Source: Paenibacillus silviterrae (GTDB lineage Bacteria; Bacillota; Bacilli; Paenibacillales; NBRC-103111). From it: a stretch of DNA of 64,000 nt. The DNA lies in the NCBI RefSeq assembly GCF_030167925.1, contig NZ_JASKUT010000001.1, forward strand, positions 3,224,001 to 3,288,000, written 5' to 3'. The translations under genes were made by a program, and so were the position numbers. Below, in pieces: positions 53,434-61,936 of the stretch. The notes under the pieces are model-generated. The model worked only from the letters and a program-made list of their open reading frames with translations, had not been told where the DNA came from and did not search any database. The first letter of the stretch is position 1. Each line of letters opens with the position of its first letter.

Positions 53434-54522
53434 ATGACCAAGCGTACCATTACTCCATTGCAGGCCTACATGATGCTGATTCTTGTCATCGGGGTGAACA
53501 ATCATGTGATCCTTCTGCCCTTCCTGCTCGAAACCGCGAAGCGGGATTCCTGGATGGCTGTCGTCATTATGATCATCCCCGCCCTCTTATGGGCCCTGCT
53601 GTGGTACGGCATGATCAAGCGTTCCGACCGGCTGCCGATCCTCCATTGGATTCGGATGCGTTACGGAACCTTCGCTGCGATGATTGTAGCCCTTCCGGTT
53701 CTTCTTCTGCTGCTCGCTTCAATATTTGTTTCCCTGAGAGATACCGCCATGTGGACGCATGTATCTTATCTGCCCCTGACTCCATTGTCCGTCATCGGCG
53801 CCACCTTCCTCCTGCTTTGTGTGCTTGCCGCGATGGCGGGAATCGAATCCATAGCGATTATTTCCGGCATCTTCCTTCCGGGTGTCGTTCTGCTCGGGTA
53901 TTTCGTCATGTTGACGAATTTTCAGTTCAAGGACTATTCGCTGCTCACACCGCTATTCACTCATGGCATTGGCCCTACGATGCAAGCACTTCCTTATCTC
54001 GGAGAGGCGACCGGCGAGCTGATGCTTTTATTGTTTATTCAGCACCATGTCAAAGGCCCGATTCGGCTGCTGCCGCTGCTGTCCGTGGTGCTCATTTTGT
54101 CGGGCCTTACGATCGGACCGTTAATGGGCTCCATTTCTTTATTCGGACCGTTCGAATCCGCGCATCTCAGATACCCGGCCTTCGAGCAATGGAGAATGGT
54201 GATGATCGGCAAATTCATCTCCCATCTGGACTTCCTCTCCATCTACCAATGGCTCTCAGGCGCTTTTATCCGAATCTCGCTTATGCTGTTTATATTGTCG
54301 GACATCATTCCTTTGAAGCAGAGGCGTTACCGGAACGGCATCCTTATCGCCGCTGCCGCACTGATTATGGGCGTCAGCCTGCTTGAGCTTAGCGATATGG
54401 AGTTTATGCAGCTGTTGAAGCAGGTGTATTATCCGTCCCTATTCGCTATATGGATACTGCTCACGGCGCTTATCGCCCTATTTGCATTTCTTCCGGCAGC
54501 GAAAAAGGAAGTAACGTCGTAA
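53434..54522 (+). CDS. gerAB: Spore germination permease-like protein (GerAB family)
   Basis: About 362 residues from the ATG at 53434 (AGGGGGGA site). Roughly ten membrane helices; the N-terminus ITPLQAYMMLILVIGVNNHVILLP is typical of GerAB/GerKB, amino-acid-permease-like proteins of the spore inner membrane that bind nutrient germinants. It is the first gene of an operon with GerAA- and GerAC-type genes; the order B-A-C differs from the classical A-B-C order. Confidence 0.9.
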   Translation: MTKRTITPLQAYMMLILVIGVNNHVILLPFLLETAKRDSWMAVVIMIIPALLWALLWYGMIKRSDRLPILHWIRMRYGTFAAMIVALPVLLLLLASIFVSLRDTAMWTHVSYLPLTPLSVIGATFLLLCVLAAMAGIESIAIISGIFLPGVVLLGYFVMLTNFQFKDYSLLTPLFTHGIGPTMQALPYLGEATGELMLLLFIQHHVKGPIRLLPLLSVVLILSGLTIGPLMGSISLFGPFESAHLRYPAFEQWRMVMIGKFISHLDFLSIYQWLSGAFIRISLMLFILSDIIPLKQRRYRNGILIAAAALIMGVSLLELSDMEFMQLLKQVYYPSLFAIWILLTALIALFAFLPAAKKEVTS

Positions 54523-54558
54523 CCCACAATCGGAATTACATCAGTAGGAGGGAAGCTC

Positions 54559-55998
54559 ATGGAGCGTTGGGACGAACAAAGGCTGCGGAACTTTTTTGCC
54601 CAATCGTCGGATGTCCAGATACATCATCATCAGCTGGGAGAGTCCGGCAGACTGCATAGCGTGGTACTGCTGTATTGCGAAGGGATGGCGGATACGGAGC
54701 AGCTGAACGAGCATGTTCTTCCTTCCCTGAATATCATGCTCTCCGAGCAGGAGCCTGGACTATTGGCGGAGACTTTATCCCAGAACCAGCTGCAGCTGGC
54801 CGCACTTCCCTTCTCGCCTTTCCAGGATGCGGTGATCCGCATCTATTCCGGGCATCTGCTGCTGCTGTTCGAGAAGGAGCAGCTGCTCTACTCGCTCGAC
54901 ATTGCGAAGCTTCCTCAACGAACGCCCGAGGAATCCAGCACGGAAGTTTCGGTGAAGGGCCCGAGGGATGCCTTCACGGAGGAGCTCGCAATCAATACGG
55001 CGCTAATCCGCAAGCGGATTCGAAGCAACAGCTTGTGCAACGAGTCCTTCCAGATCGGCCGAAGGAGCAATACCCGAGTCTCCTTGATGTACATAGCCGA
55101 TGTGTCCGACGCAGCCATTGTGGAAGAAGCCCGCAGCAGACTCCGGCGGGTAGATGTGGATGCCTTGCTCGGCAGCTCCCAGCTGGAAGAGATGCTTGCG
55201 GATACGAAATATCCGCTGTTCCCGCTGTTCGATTATATCGGAAGGCCTGACTTCGTGGCTCAAAGCCTGCTGCGGGGGCGCCTTGTGATTCTGGTTGACG
55301 GCTCCCCGATGGTGCTCATCGGTCCGACGAATTTAACCGCCATTCTGAAATCGCCGGAGGATATGTACCTCCCCTTCTATTTCGTATCTCTTGAAAGGCT
55401 GCTGCGGTTAATCGGCCTGCTGATCGCGATTTTGCTGCCCGGCTTCTGGGTTGCTCTTACGTCGTTCCATATGGATCAGCTACCATTCCCGCTGCTGGCT
55501 ACCATTACCTCCTCCAAGCTGGGTCTTCCGATGTCCGGTTCGCTGGATCTGTACTTCATGCTCGGCCTGTTCGAGCTATTTCGGGAAGCAGGGCTAAGGC
55601 TTCCCCGTGCCGTAGGGCAAACGGTGGCCGTCGTAGGAGGCTTAATTGTCGGGGATGCAGCCATACAAGCGGGAGTCACCTCCCCGACGACGCTGGTCGT
55701 CTCCGCCCTAACGGCGGTCTCTTCATTTACCCTGGTTAACCAATCCTTGAACGGAACCGTTACGGTGCTGCGGTTCTTCATTTTGGCCTGTGCTTCCGCG
55801 CTGGGTATGTACGGGTTTTTCCTGGGAATCTTCGCCACGGTCTTATACCTGTCCGTGCAGCGGTCGTTCGGCGTTTCTTATCTTGCCCCGATCTCTCCTC
55901 CCTTCTGGAAGGAATGGCCCCAGGCTTTGCTGCAGCTTCCCTTGCGGCTGCAGCCCAAAATACCCGCCTTTCTGCGGTCCAAGAAACCCAACCGGTAA
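54559..55998 (+). CDS. gerAA: Spore germination protein GerAA/GerKA family
   Basis: 479 residues. A cytoplasmic N-terminal half ends with DVDALLGSSQLEEMLADTKYPLFPLFDYIGRPDFVAQSLLRGRLVILVDGSPMVLIGPTNL-type family sequence. The C-terminal half has four to five membrane helices (LLRLIGLLIAILLPGFWVALT, FFILACASALGMYGFFLGIF) with FELFREAGLRLPRAVGQTVAVVGGLIVGDAAIQAG, the strongest family signature. It assembles with GerAB and GerAC into the nutrient receptor, where GerAA proteins form the ion channel. The short variable N-terminus may tune germinant choice. Confidence 0.92.
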   Translation: MERWDEQRLRNFFAQSSDVQIHHHQLGESGRLHSVVLLYCEGMADTEQLNEHVLPSLNIMLSEQEPGLLAETLSQNQLQLAALPFSPFQDAVIRIYSGHLLLLFEKEQLLYSLDIAKLPQRTPEESSTEVSVKGPRDAFTEELAINTALIRKRIRSNSLCNESFQIGRRSNTRVSLMYIADVSDAAIVEEARSRLRRVDVDALLGSSQLEEMLADTKYPLFPLFDYIGRPDFVAQSLLRGRLVILVDGSPMVLIGPTNLTAILKSPEDMYLPFYFVSLERLLRLIGLLIAILLPGFWVALTSFHMDQLPFPLLATITSSKLGLPMSGSLDLYFMLGLFELFREAGLRLPRAVGQTVAVVGGLIVGDAAIQAGVTSPTTLVVSALTAVSSFTLVNQSLNGTVTVLRFFILACASALGMYGFFLGIFATVLYLSVQRSFGVSYLAPISPPFWKEWPQALLQLPLRLQPKIPAFLRSKKPNR

Positions 55999-56008
55999 GG
56001 AGGAGCTG

Positions 56009-57181
56009 ATGTTCATGCGCAGCATATACTGGAGAACGGCGGCGCTCATCGGTTGCCTTCTGCTGCTGTCCGGCTGTTGGGACGTGAAGACGATGCAGGA
56101 TATCAACTACAGTACGGCGGTCGGGATCGATTATTTAGACGGGAAGTACGTGGTTTACGTACAGCTGCTGGATTTCACGAATGTAGCCAAGCAGCAGGGG
56201 GGCGGCAAGCCTGGTCAAGAGGCTCCGGTCTTCGTAGGGATAGGGAAAGGAAAGAGCTTAGCGGAGGCGTTTCACGATATCAATCGAGCTGCACAGCAGG
56301 AGATGTTCTGGGGCCACGTATCGGCCTTGGTCATCGGTGATAAGCTGCTCAGGAAGGGACTTCGCTCAGAGGACTTTGACAGTATGATTCGCTTCAGGGA
56401 AATCCGCTTCTCCCAATGGGTCTATGGGACGAAATCGTCGATCGTGGATATTTTCAGCACCAAATCGTTCTTTAACCTGTCCTCCCTCTCCACCATATTG
56501 CATCAGCCCGAGATGAATCACCGCCAAAGCTCGACGATCACTCCTATGCGATATCAGCGGTTCATAGCGGAGCTGCGCGAGCCGGGTAACACCGTGCTTC
56601 TCCCTTCCTTGGGTATCACCCGCAAAAGCTGGAAGATGGATGAGAAGAACGAGCCGCTGCTGTATAAGGACGGTGTCTATGCCCTGTACAAGGAACAGCC
56701 TGCCGTCTATTTCCCTCTGGAGCAAGGGATCGGTACGCGGTGGGTAGAAGGGGGAACCGACCGGGTGACCCTGAGCCTCTCCGGTGCCGGGTTGCCGACT
56801 TCGTCGTTGGTGTGCAAAAAACCGGTGCATGTCATCAAGTCCGAGCTGGCGGGCGATAAGGTGAGCTTTCGCATCGAGGGCCATGTCGGCTGCCGCATCA
56901 ACGAGTTGACCGGGGATGAGTCGGACGAGCTTCTTAAACAGCAGGCCCAGAAGGAAATCGCAGAGGAGATTACCTCCGCCTTCCAAGCGGGTAAGGAAAA
57001 GCAATCGGATGTGCTGAGACTTGAGCACGTCCTTTATAAGCAGGATTTCAAGGCGTGGGCCAGGCTTACCGATTACGGGAAAAAGCCTCTTGCGGACTAT
57101 AGCCTGAAGTCGATCCATTGGAACATCGACCTGCTTCATTCGGGCATGTATAGAAAAGAGCAGGATGGGTCTGATTATTAA
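56009..57181 (+). CDS. gerAC: Spore germination lipoprotein GerAC family (Ger(x)C)
   Basis: About 390 residues from the ATG at 56009 (AAGGAGGAGCTG ahead). Signal peptide with lipobox LSGCW; family sequences include STAVGIDYLDGKYVVYVQLLDF, GKGKSLAEAFHDINRAAQQEMFWGHVSALVIG and RFREIRFSQWVYGTKS. It starts 10 nt after the gerAA stop and is the third component of the receptor, attached by lipid to the outer face of the inner spore membrane. Confidence 0.93.
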   Translation: MFMRSIYWRTAALIGCLLLLSGCWDVKTMQDINYSTAVGIDYLDGKYVVYVQLLDFTNVAKQQGGGKPGQEAPVFVGIGKGKSLAEAFHDINRAAQQEMFWGHVSALVIGDKLLRKGLRSEDFDSMIRFREIRFSQWVYGTKSSIVDIFSTKSFFNLSSLSTILHQPEMNHRQSSTITPMRYQRFIAELREPGNTVLLPSLGITRKSWKMDEKNEPLLYKDGVYALYKEQPAVYFPLEQGIGTRWVEGGTDRVTLSLSGAGLPTSSLVCKKPVHVIKSELAGDKVSFRIEGHVGCRINELTGDESDELLKQQAQKEIAEEITSAFQAGKEKQSDVLRLEHVLYKQDFKAWARLTDYGKKPLADYSLKSIHWNIDLLHSGMYRKEQDGSDY

Positions 57182-57196
57182 CGGCTCCCTGATTTG

Positions 57197-57221
57197 GTTC
57201 ATCGCCGGCCAAAGCGGGTAA
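57197..57221 (+). promoter_or_regulatory. Candidate SigB-type promoter of glsB
   Basis: GTTCAT, 13 nt, GGGTAA. The -10 is a full match to the SigB consensus GGGTAW and the -35 fits GTTT except one base. It lies 49 nt before the start of the GlsB-like gene. Confidence 0.6.
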
Positions 57222-57269
57222 TATCAGGACAAGCGAAATCATCTTACGTGATGAAAGGAGCTGCTTGCC

Positions 57270-57530
57270 ATGATGAGCTTGCTGATTACTCTGCTGATGG
57301 CGATGGTGATCGGAACCGTAGGTTCAGCCGTTGCACCGGGCACCATGCCCGGCGGTATTCTCGGCGCTATGCTGGCCGGCTTCGTCGGCGCTTGGATCGG
57401 CTATTGGCTGCTTGGGTCGTGGGGACCGGTCATTGCCGGCTTTGCGGTTATTCCCTCCGTGCTCGGCGCGGCGCTGTTTACCCTTCTGCTCGGTCTGATT
57501 TCCCGAGGCTCCGCGAACCGGAGAGCCTGA
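57270..57530 (+). CDS. GlsB/YeaQ/YmgE family stress membrane protein
   Basis: 86 residues with three hydrophobic segments and the Gly-rich pattern (VIGTVGSAVAPGTMPGGILGAMLAGFVGAWIGYWLLG) of the transglycosylase-associated YeaQ family. The function is not established; members are often stress induced, which fits the SigB-like promoter upstream. AAAGGAG lies 9 nt before the ATG; a terminator follows at 57541. Confidence 0.88.
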   Translation: MMSLLITLLMAMVIGTVGSAVAPGTMPGGILGAMLAGFVGAWIGYWLLGSWGPVIAGFAVIPSVLGAALFTLLLGLISRGSANRRA

Positions 57531-57540
57531 TGATGGATAA

Positions 57541-57582
57541 GCGGTTATTCCTCTTGGAGACCGGGGGAGAACCGCTTTTTTG
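57541..57582 (+). terminator. Terminator after the GlsB-like gene
   Basis: GCGGTT / AACCGC outer stem with inner pairing (CTCTTGG..CCGGGGGAG) and six Ts on the plus strand. Confidence 0.85.
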
Positions 57583-57595
57583 TTACGAAACGGCA

Positions 57596-57628
57596 CAAAG
57601 AAAACACGCCCCCTAGTAAGGACGTGTT
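57596..57628 (-). terminator. Terminator after sigB
   Basis: AACACGTCC / GGGCGTGTT stem followed by TTCTTTG on the minus strand, immediately after the sigB stop. Confidence 0.75.
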
Positions 57629-58408
57629 CTACGATTCCTTCCTTCCGGCAGACTCCTGGAAGAACGCCTTCAGCTTATCCAGGGCCCGCTTCTGGATCCG
57701 GGACACGCTCATCTGCGATACGTTCAGCTGCGCCGCAATCGTCCGCTGAGACTGCCCCTCGACATAGGCAAGCTGGAGTACCTTCTGCTCCTCCGGCTTA
57801 AGATGAACCAGCGCCTCCTGTAGATCCAATCGCGTTTCGACCAGCTGGTAAGCGTCGCTTAAGGAGCCGATCACATCGCCGATGGTCGATCCGTTATCCT
57901 CCGACGACAGCGGCGTGTCCAGCGAAACATAATGATAATATTCGCGGCCGGCCAAAATTTCGATCGTCTCCTCCACCGACAGCCCCATCTCCGCAGCGAT
58001 TTCGTCGACATTCGGCGACCGTTCCAGGCGCACCGTCAGCGTGTCGATAATTTGCTGAATCTGATTTCCTTTTTCCTTGATCCGCCGAGGCACCTGCACA
58101 TACCAGGATTTATCGCGGAGATAATTTTTCATATGGCCGATGACACTCTTCATCATATATGCCTCGAACTGTACGCCCAAGGAAAAATCAAATTGCTTCA
58201 AAAGGCGAAGCACAGACATCTGCCCCACTTGGTAGAGGTCCTCGAAGAGATCGGGGCGATTGCGCGACATTTTGCCGGCTGCCATTTTCACCATTGGTTC
58301 GTAATGCTGCAGCAAGACGGTCGCGGTTTCGTTGCAGCCCGTCTTCTGATAGTGGAGTATCAACTCCTCAGCGCGCTGGCCTTCGAATCGCTCCGAGTGC
58401 ATATTCAT
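57629..58408 (-). CDS. sigB: General stress sigma factor SigB-type
   Basis: 259 residues. Regions 2 to 4 of the SigB/SigF group are clear: FEDLYQVGQMSVLRLLKQFDFSLGVQFEAYMMKSVIGHMKNYLRDKSW, the region 3 helices (PRRIKEKGNQIQQIIDTL) and region 4 (LKPEEQKVLQLAYVEGQSQRTIAAQLNVSQMSVSRIQKRALDKLK). The start overlaps the rsbW stop by 4 nt and has a GAGG site. In this family RsbW holds the sigma factor inactive until RsbV is dephosphorylated. It could in principle be a SigF-type sporulation factor, but gene order and promoters favour SigB. Confidence 0.9.
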   Translation of the reverse strand: MNMHSERFEGQRAEELILHYQKTGCNETATVLLQHYEPMVKMAAGKMSRNRPDLFEDLYQVGQMSVLRLLKQFDFSLGVQFEAYMMKSVIGHMKNYLRDKSWYVQVPRRIKEKGNQIQQIIDTLTVRLERSPNVDEIAAEMGLSVEETIEILAGREYYHYVSLDTPLSSEDNGSTIGDVIGSLSDAYQLVETRLDLQEALVHLKPEEQKVLQLAYVEGQSQRTIAAQLNVSQMSVSRIQKRALDKLKAFFQESAGRKES

Positions 58409-58848
58409 ACCATTTCCTCACTTTGGCTGACCGTCTTCGTCAGAATCACCTCGGTGCCGTTGCCGGTTTTTACTTCGACGTGATCCATCAGAGCCTGCAT
58501 CAGATAAATACCGAGCCCGCCTACATTGATTTCGTTCAAGCTCTTGTCGTGCAGCGAGCCGGCCTTGCTCGCTTTCTCGGCGTAATCGAAGCTCGGTCCT
58601 TGATCCTTCACGGAAATGCTCAGTGCAGAGCCCACGCGCTCGAAGCATACTTCCATGCTGCCGGGCATCCCCGGGTCATAGGCATGAACAACCACATTAT
58701 TGCATGCCTCGGCGACAGCCACCTTCATGTCCTCGATTTCCTCATAGGAGAATCCGAGCTTGGAAGCGATGCCGTACAGCGTAAGCCGGACCAGATCAAT
58801 ATATTCCGCCTGTGCGGGTACGGTCAAATGTACTTTTTCCGGTTTCAT
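58405..58848 (-). CDS. rsbW: Anti-sigma B factor / serine kinase RsbW
   Basis: 147 residues with the GHKL kinase motifs: N-box MKVAVAEACNNVVVHAY, DQGPSFDY (G1) and NVGGLGIYLMQALMD (G2). RsbW binds SigB and phosphorylates RsbV; the two partner genes flank it. Confidence 0.93.
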   Translation of the reverse strand: MKPEKVHLTVPAQAEYIDLVRLTLYGIASKLGFSYEEIEDMKVAVAEACNNVVVHAYDPGMPGSMEVCFERVGSALSISVKDQGPSFDYAEKASKAGSLHDKSLNEINVGGLGIYLMQALMDHVEVKTGNGTEVILTKTVSQSEEMV

Positions 58849-58892
58849 ACTCTCGCTTCGATCCTTTCTATAACCGTTAATTGGGCCGTGCC

Positions 58893-59228
58893 TCAGCTGG
58901 CGTTGGTCTCGCTTATATGCAAGAACGGCGTGATGCCGGTCAAGTCGAACAGGCGTTTAATTTTGGGAGGAATCTCCTCCACCCGAAATTCGGCCTTCAG
59001 CACATCCCTTGCCTTCAACACCGATACAATCACACCGATCCCGGTGCTGTCAATGTATTGGAGCTGCTTCAGGTTCAAAACCAGCCTGCGATCGGTATCC
59101 GCAACGAAGGGGTCAAGCGCCTGCCGCAAATCGCCCACCTTGGACAAGTCCAGCTCCCCCTGCAGGGAAACGATATTCGCAAGCTCCGTTCGTTCCGTTT
59201 GTAATTGAAAGTCACGGTCTGGAGTCAT
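58893..59228 (-). CDS. rsbV: Anti-sigma factor antagonist RsbV
   Basis: About 111 residues from the ATG at 59228 (GGAGG 6 nt upstream). STAS domain with the phosphoacceptor serine in LQYIDSTGIGVIVSVL. Unphosphorylated RsbV captures RsbW and frees SigB. First gene of the operon; a SigB-type promoter lies directly upstream at 59268-59293. Confidence 0.93.
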   Translation of the reverse strand: MTPDRDFQLQTERTELANIVSLQGELDLSKVGDLRQALDPFVADTDRRLVLNLKQLQYIDSTGIGVIVSVLKARDVLKAEFRVEEIPPKIKRLFDLTGITPFLHISETNAS

Positions 59229-59267
59229 TGGTTGCCTCCACCTCCACATGTACTCATTCTCCTATTC

Positions 59268-59293
59268 TTAACCGGATTTCCGCCTATTGAAAC
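59268..59293 (-). promoter_or_regulatory. SigB-type promoter of the rsbV-rsbW-sigB operon
   Basis: On the minus strand GTTTCA, 14 nt, GGTTAA: consensus spacing and near-consensus boxes (GTTTWW / GGGTAW). It lies 40 nt before rsbV, so the operon probably autoregulates, as in B. subtilis. Confidence 0.7.
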
Positions 59294-59307
59294 ATCGGCT
59301 TGCCCCT

Positions 59308-59333
59308 GTTTCGCTCCTCTGTTCTGAGGTTAA
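59308..59333 (+). promoter_or_regulatory. SigB-type promoter of dps
   Basis: On the plus strand GTTTCG, 14 nt, GGTTAA, divergent from the rsbV promoter and only 14 nt from it. The -10 box is identical. The dps gene starts 117 nt downstream. Confidence 0.6.
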
Positions 59334-59450
59334 ATTATGGACAAGCGGACACGAGACCAAGTGTTCGCTGTGATACGGACGGTCCGGGTGCTGCTGCGCC
59401 GATCCGGGCTGTCCGCCCATCTTTTCGAATGGATAAGGAGGACTCTGAAG

Positions 59451-59912
59451 ATGACAAATCAAACATTGGCGGCAAACCAAGTAGAACTGAATCGATTGCT
59501 GAACCGACAGGTGGCGAATTGGGCTGTACTCTACATAAAGATTCACCAATACCATTGGTTTGTCAAAGGAGCCTACTTCTTTCAGCTGCATACGAAGTTC
59601 GAGGAGCTGTACCAGGAGGCGGACCGCTTTCTGGACGAGCTGGCGGAGCGGGTGCTGGCGCTCGGCGGCATCCCGTTCTCGACGATGAGAGAATTTATGG
59701 AGGCTGCCTCGATCCGGGAGGATAGCCATGACCTGTCGGCGGAACGGATGGTAATACAGCTTACGGACGATTTCCGCCAATTGCTCGGAGAATTGACGGA
59801 AACGATGGCAGCGGCGGAGGATGCGCATGACGAAGGAACGATCGATCTGCTGGTGGACATTCGATCCAAGCTGGAGAAGCATGTCTGGATGCTGCAGTCC
59901 TTTGTAGACTAA
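59451..59912 (+). CDS. dps: Dps-family ferritin-like DNA-protection protein
   Basis: About 153 residues from the ATG at 59451 (AGGAGG 9 nt upstream); the open frame before it is unlikely. The inter-subunit ferroxidase residues are present: NWAVLYIKIHQYHWFVKG (His) and FEELYQEADRFLDELAERVLALGG (Asp, Glu). Dps dodecamers oxidise and store iron and coat DNA during stress. The SigB-like promoter 5' of the gene fits the known SigB control of dps in Bacillus. Confidence 0.93.
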   Translation: MTNQTLAANQVELNRLLNRQVANWAVLYIKIHQYHWFVKGAYFFQLHTKFEELYQEADRFLDELAERVLALGGIPFSTMREFMEAASIREDSHDLSAERMVIQLTDDFRQLLGELTETMAAAEDAHDEGTIDLLVDIRSKLEKHVWMLQSFVD

Positions 59913-59929
59913 GCTGCAGACCGAATGAA

Positions 59930-59969
59930 CGGGCAAGGCCTTGCACAGCAAGGCTTTGCCCGTTTTTTT
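59930..59969 (+). terminator. Terminator after dps
   Basis: CGGGCAAGGCCTTG / CAAGGCTTTGCCCG stem with a short loop and seven Ts on the plus strand. Confidence 0.92.
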
Positions 59970-60083
59970 GCTGACCTTTTTTCATGTGATCGGTAAACAG
60001 AAGTAAAATATATTTACTAATGATACGTTCATAGCTAAACTAGATTACGTAGCGAATACTTACACCAAGGGTGACTATTTCTT

Positions 60084-61781
60084 ATGCTCTCTGTCCTGTA
60101 TCTTAATGCAGCTTTGCTGCTTTCCCACATGTTTTTGATTCATCGCCTCAATCATACATTGCAAAGGTACAGACAGGATGTACGGTACAGTTCGATGGTT
60201 TACGGGATCCTTTACGGCATCGTTGGCAATCTTCTCATGTATTACTCGATCCATTTACAGGACGGGGGCATTCTTGACCTTCGTTTCCTTTCTATTATGC
60301 TCGCGGGGAAACTAGGCGGCTTTCCAGGCGCTCTGATCAGCTCCCTCATTGTCGCCGCGGGCCGGATTCTGCTGTTCCCCCTATCCGAGGCCGCGGTCAC
60401 AAGTTCCCTGCTTACCGTCGTCGGTGGAGTCGCAACCGCTATCTTAGCGTATTTCTACCGGTCCCTTCGTCTAAGTCATTGGGTTCTGCTGATGTTTTTT
60501 TATCTTGCCGCTTCCATTATCGGCTTTACGTTCCTCCTTACGTCCCGTGAGCTTTTAACGACCATCATCATCGAGTTCATCATCTTCAATACCTCCGTCG
60601 GAAGCATGGCTTATTATTTTTGCGTCTATTTAGAAAACGCGGAAAAGGCTCGGGAGAAGCTGCAGCGCAGCAGCCGAACCGATGCCTTGACCGGCTTAAG
60701 CAATTTTCGGGGACTTCAATCGCAGCTGCAAGCTCTGCTTAAGCGAACCTCCTCATCGAAGATTTCCCCTCACCTTTTCCTGCTGGACGGCAAAGAGACC
60801 CGGCTTTTGAACGTCAAGCTCGGATACAAGGAAGTTAACCGGCTGTTAGTCCTTACGGCAGAGGTGCTTCAGGAGTATTTGCCCGGGGCTTATTCGATTG
60901 CCCGATATAACGGGGACAAGTTTGTCATTCTCATCGACGGCCTTCAGCAGCAAAGAACCCGTCATTTTCTTCTTCATGAATTGCCGAGGTATTGCGGTCT
61001 GCAGTTCGAAACCTTGTCCTTGGAGCTAAGAGCCGGGATTTCCGAGCAAGAGATTGTCGCCGTCATGGAGGATCAGATGCTCATGAGCAAGAAGGAGCGA
61101 TGGAAGAAAGAAGAGGAGCGGCTCTTGCACAATGAGAAGCTCAAAACCGTGGGTGAACTGGCAGCAGGACTAGCCCACGAAATTCGCAATCCGCTCACCT
61201 CCGTGAAAGGCTTCCTCCAGATCGGGAAGCAGCAGGGCGATGTAGGCAAATATTACGACATCATCCTGGAGGAGGTGGGCCGAATGAATGAGCTGACCAA
61301 AGAGTTCCTGCAATTCTCCAGACCGAATGCCGCCGATGTCATGAGCATCGCTTTGCTGGAATGCGTCAACAGAGCTTTGCAGCTAGCGGAATCCCAGGCA
61401 CTGCGTCTCGGGCATCAATTGCAGTGGGAGGGCGCTTCGGCAGCGATCACCGTGCAGGCGGATCCGAACAAGCTGGTGCAGGTACTGCTGAACCTGATGC
61501 AGAACGGACTGGAGGCGATGCCGGAGTCCGGTACCTTGCGCGTTACGATGTATGAGAGCCCGGAACGGTTCGCCGTGGTGGAAATCACCGACACCGGCAC
61601 CGGGATCCCGGAGGATCAGCTGGAGCAAATTTTCCATCCTTTCTTCAGCACCAAGGAATCGGGAACCGGCCTCGGCTTATCCATCTGCCAGAAGATCATT
61701 CAGGACCACCAGGGCACCCTCCGCGTCCGCAGCAAGGTTGGCTTGGGTACCACCTTTACCCTTAGCCTTCCGTGTGCGTAG
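60084..61781 (+). CDS. Sensor histidine kinase with LytS-like membrane domain and degenerate GGDEF domain
   Basis: 565 residues. Residues 1-185: about six membrane helices resembling the 5TMR-LYT sensor (LDLRFLSIMLAGKLGGFPGALISSLIVAAGRILLF). Residues 195-345: a diguanylate-cyclase-like domain (TDALTGLSNFRGLQSQL) whose active loop reads ARYNGDKFVI, so GGDEF is changed to NGDKF and it is probably not a cyclase. Residues 365-430: HisKA with the phospho-His in ELAAGLAHEIRNPLTSVKGFLQ. Residues 460-563: HATPase (NLMQNGLEAMPESG, DTGTGIPEDQLEQIFHPFFSTKESGTGLGLSICQKII). No response regulator gene is adjacent. The GGDEF-like part could bind a nucleotide as a sensor. Confidence 0.9.
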   Translation: MLSVLYLNAALLLSHMFLIHRLNHTLQRYRQDVRYSSMVYGILYGIVGNLLMYYSIHLQDGGILDLRFLSIMLAGKLGGFPGALISSLIVAAGRILLFPLSEAAVTSSLLTVVGGVATAILAYFYRSLRLSHWVLLMFFYLAASIIGFTFLLTSRELLTTIIIEFIIFNTSVGSMAYYFCVYLENAEKAREKLQRSSRTDALTGLSNFRGLQSQLQALLKRTSSSKISPHLFLLDGKETRLLNVKLGYKEVNRLLVLTAEVLQEYLPGAYSIARYNGDKFVILIDGLQQQRTRHFLLHELPRYCGLQFETLSLELRAGISEQEIVAVMEDQMLMSKKERWKKEEERLLHNEKLKTVGELAAGLAHEIRNPLTSVKGFLQIGKQQGDVGKYYDIILEEVGRMNELTKEFLQFSRPNAADVMSIALLECVNRALQLAESQALRLGHQLQWEGASAAITVQADPNKLVQVLLNLMQNGLEAMPESGTLRVTMYESPERFAVVEITDTGTGIPEDQLEQIFHPFFSTKESGTGLGLSICQKIIQDHQGTLRVRSKVGLGTTFTLSLPCA

Positions 61782-61802
61782 TTTCCCTGCACCGCCTCCC
61801 AT

Positions 61803-61845
61803 AAGCTATCCTCCGGTTCTCCCCAGCCGGCGGATAGCTTTTTCT
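61803..61845 (+). terminator. Terminator after the histidine kinase gene
   Basis: AAGCTATCCTCCGG pairs with CCGGCGGATAGCTT and is followed by five Ts (one C) on the plus strand. Confidence 0.85.
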
Positions 61846-61936
61846 CGTTTTCCACACATTACATAAGAAACCAAAGCTTGAAGAATACTACCCATGCTGA
61901 AACCATGACTTTCATACGACAGGGGGAAGCCCTCTT

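Noticed and set aside
60084-61781. Diguanylate cyclase
   Set aside because: The active motif is NGDKF, not GGDEF, and the C-terminal half is a histidine kinase.
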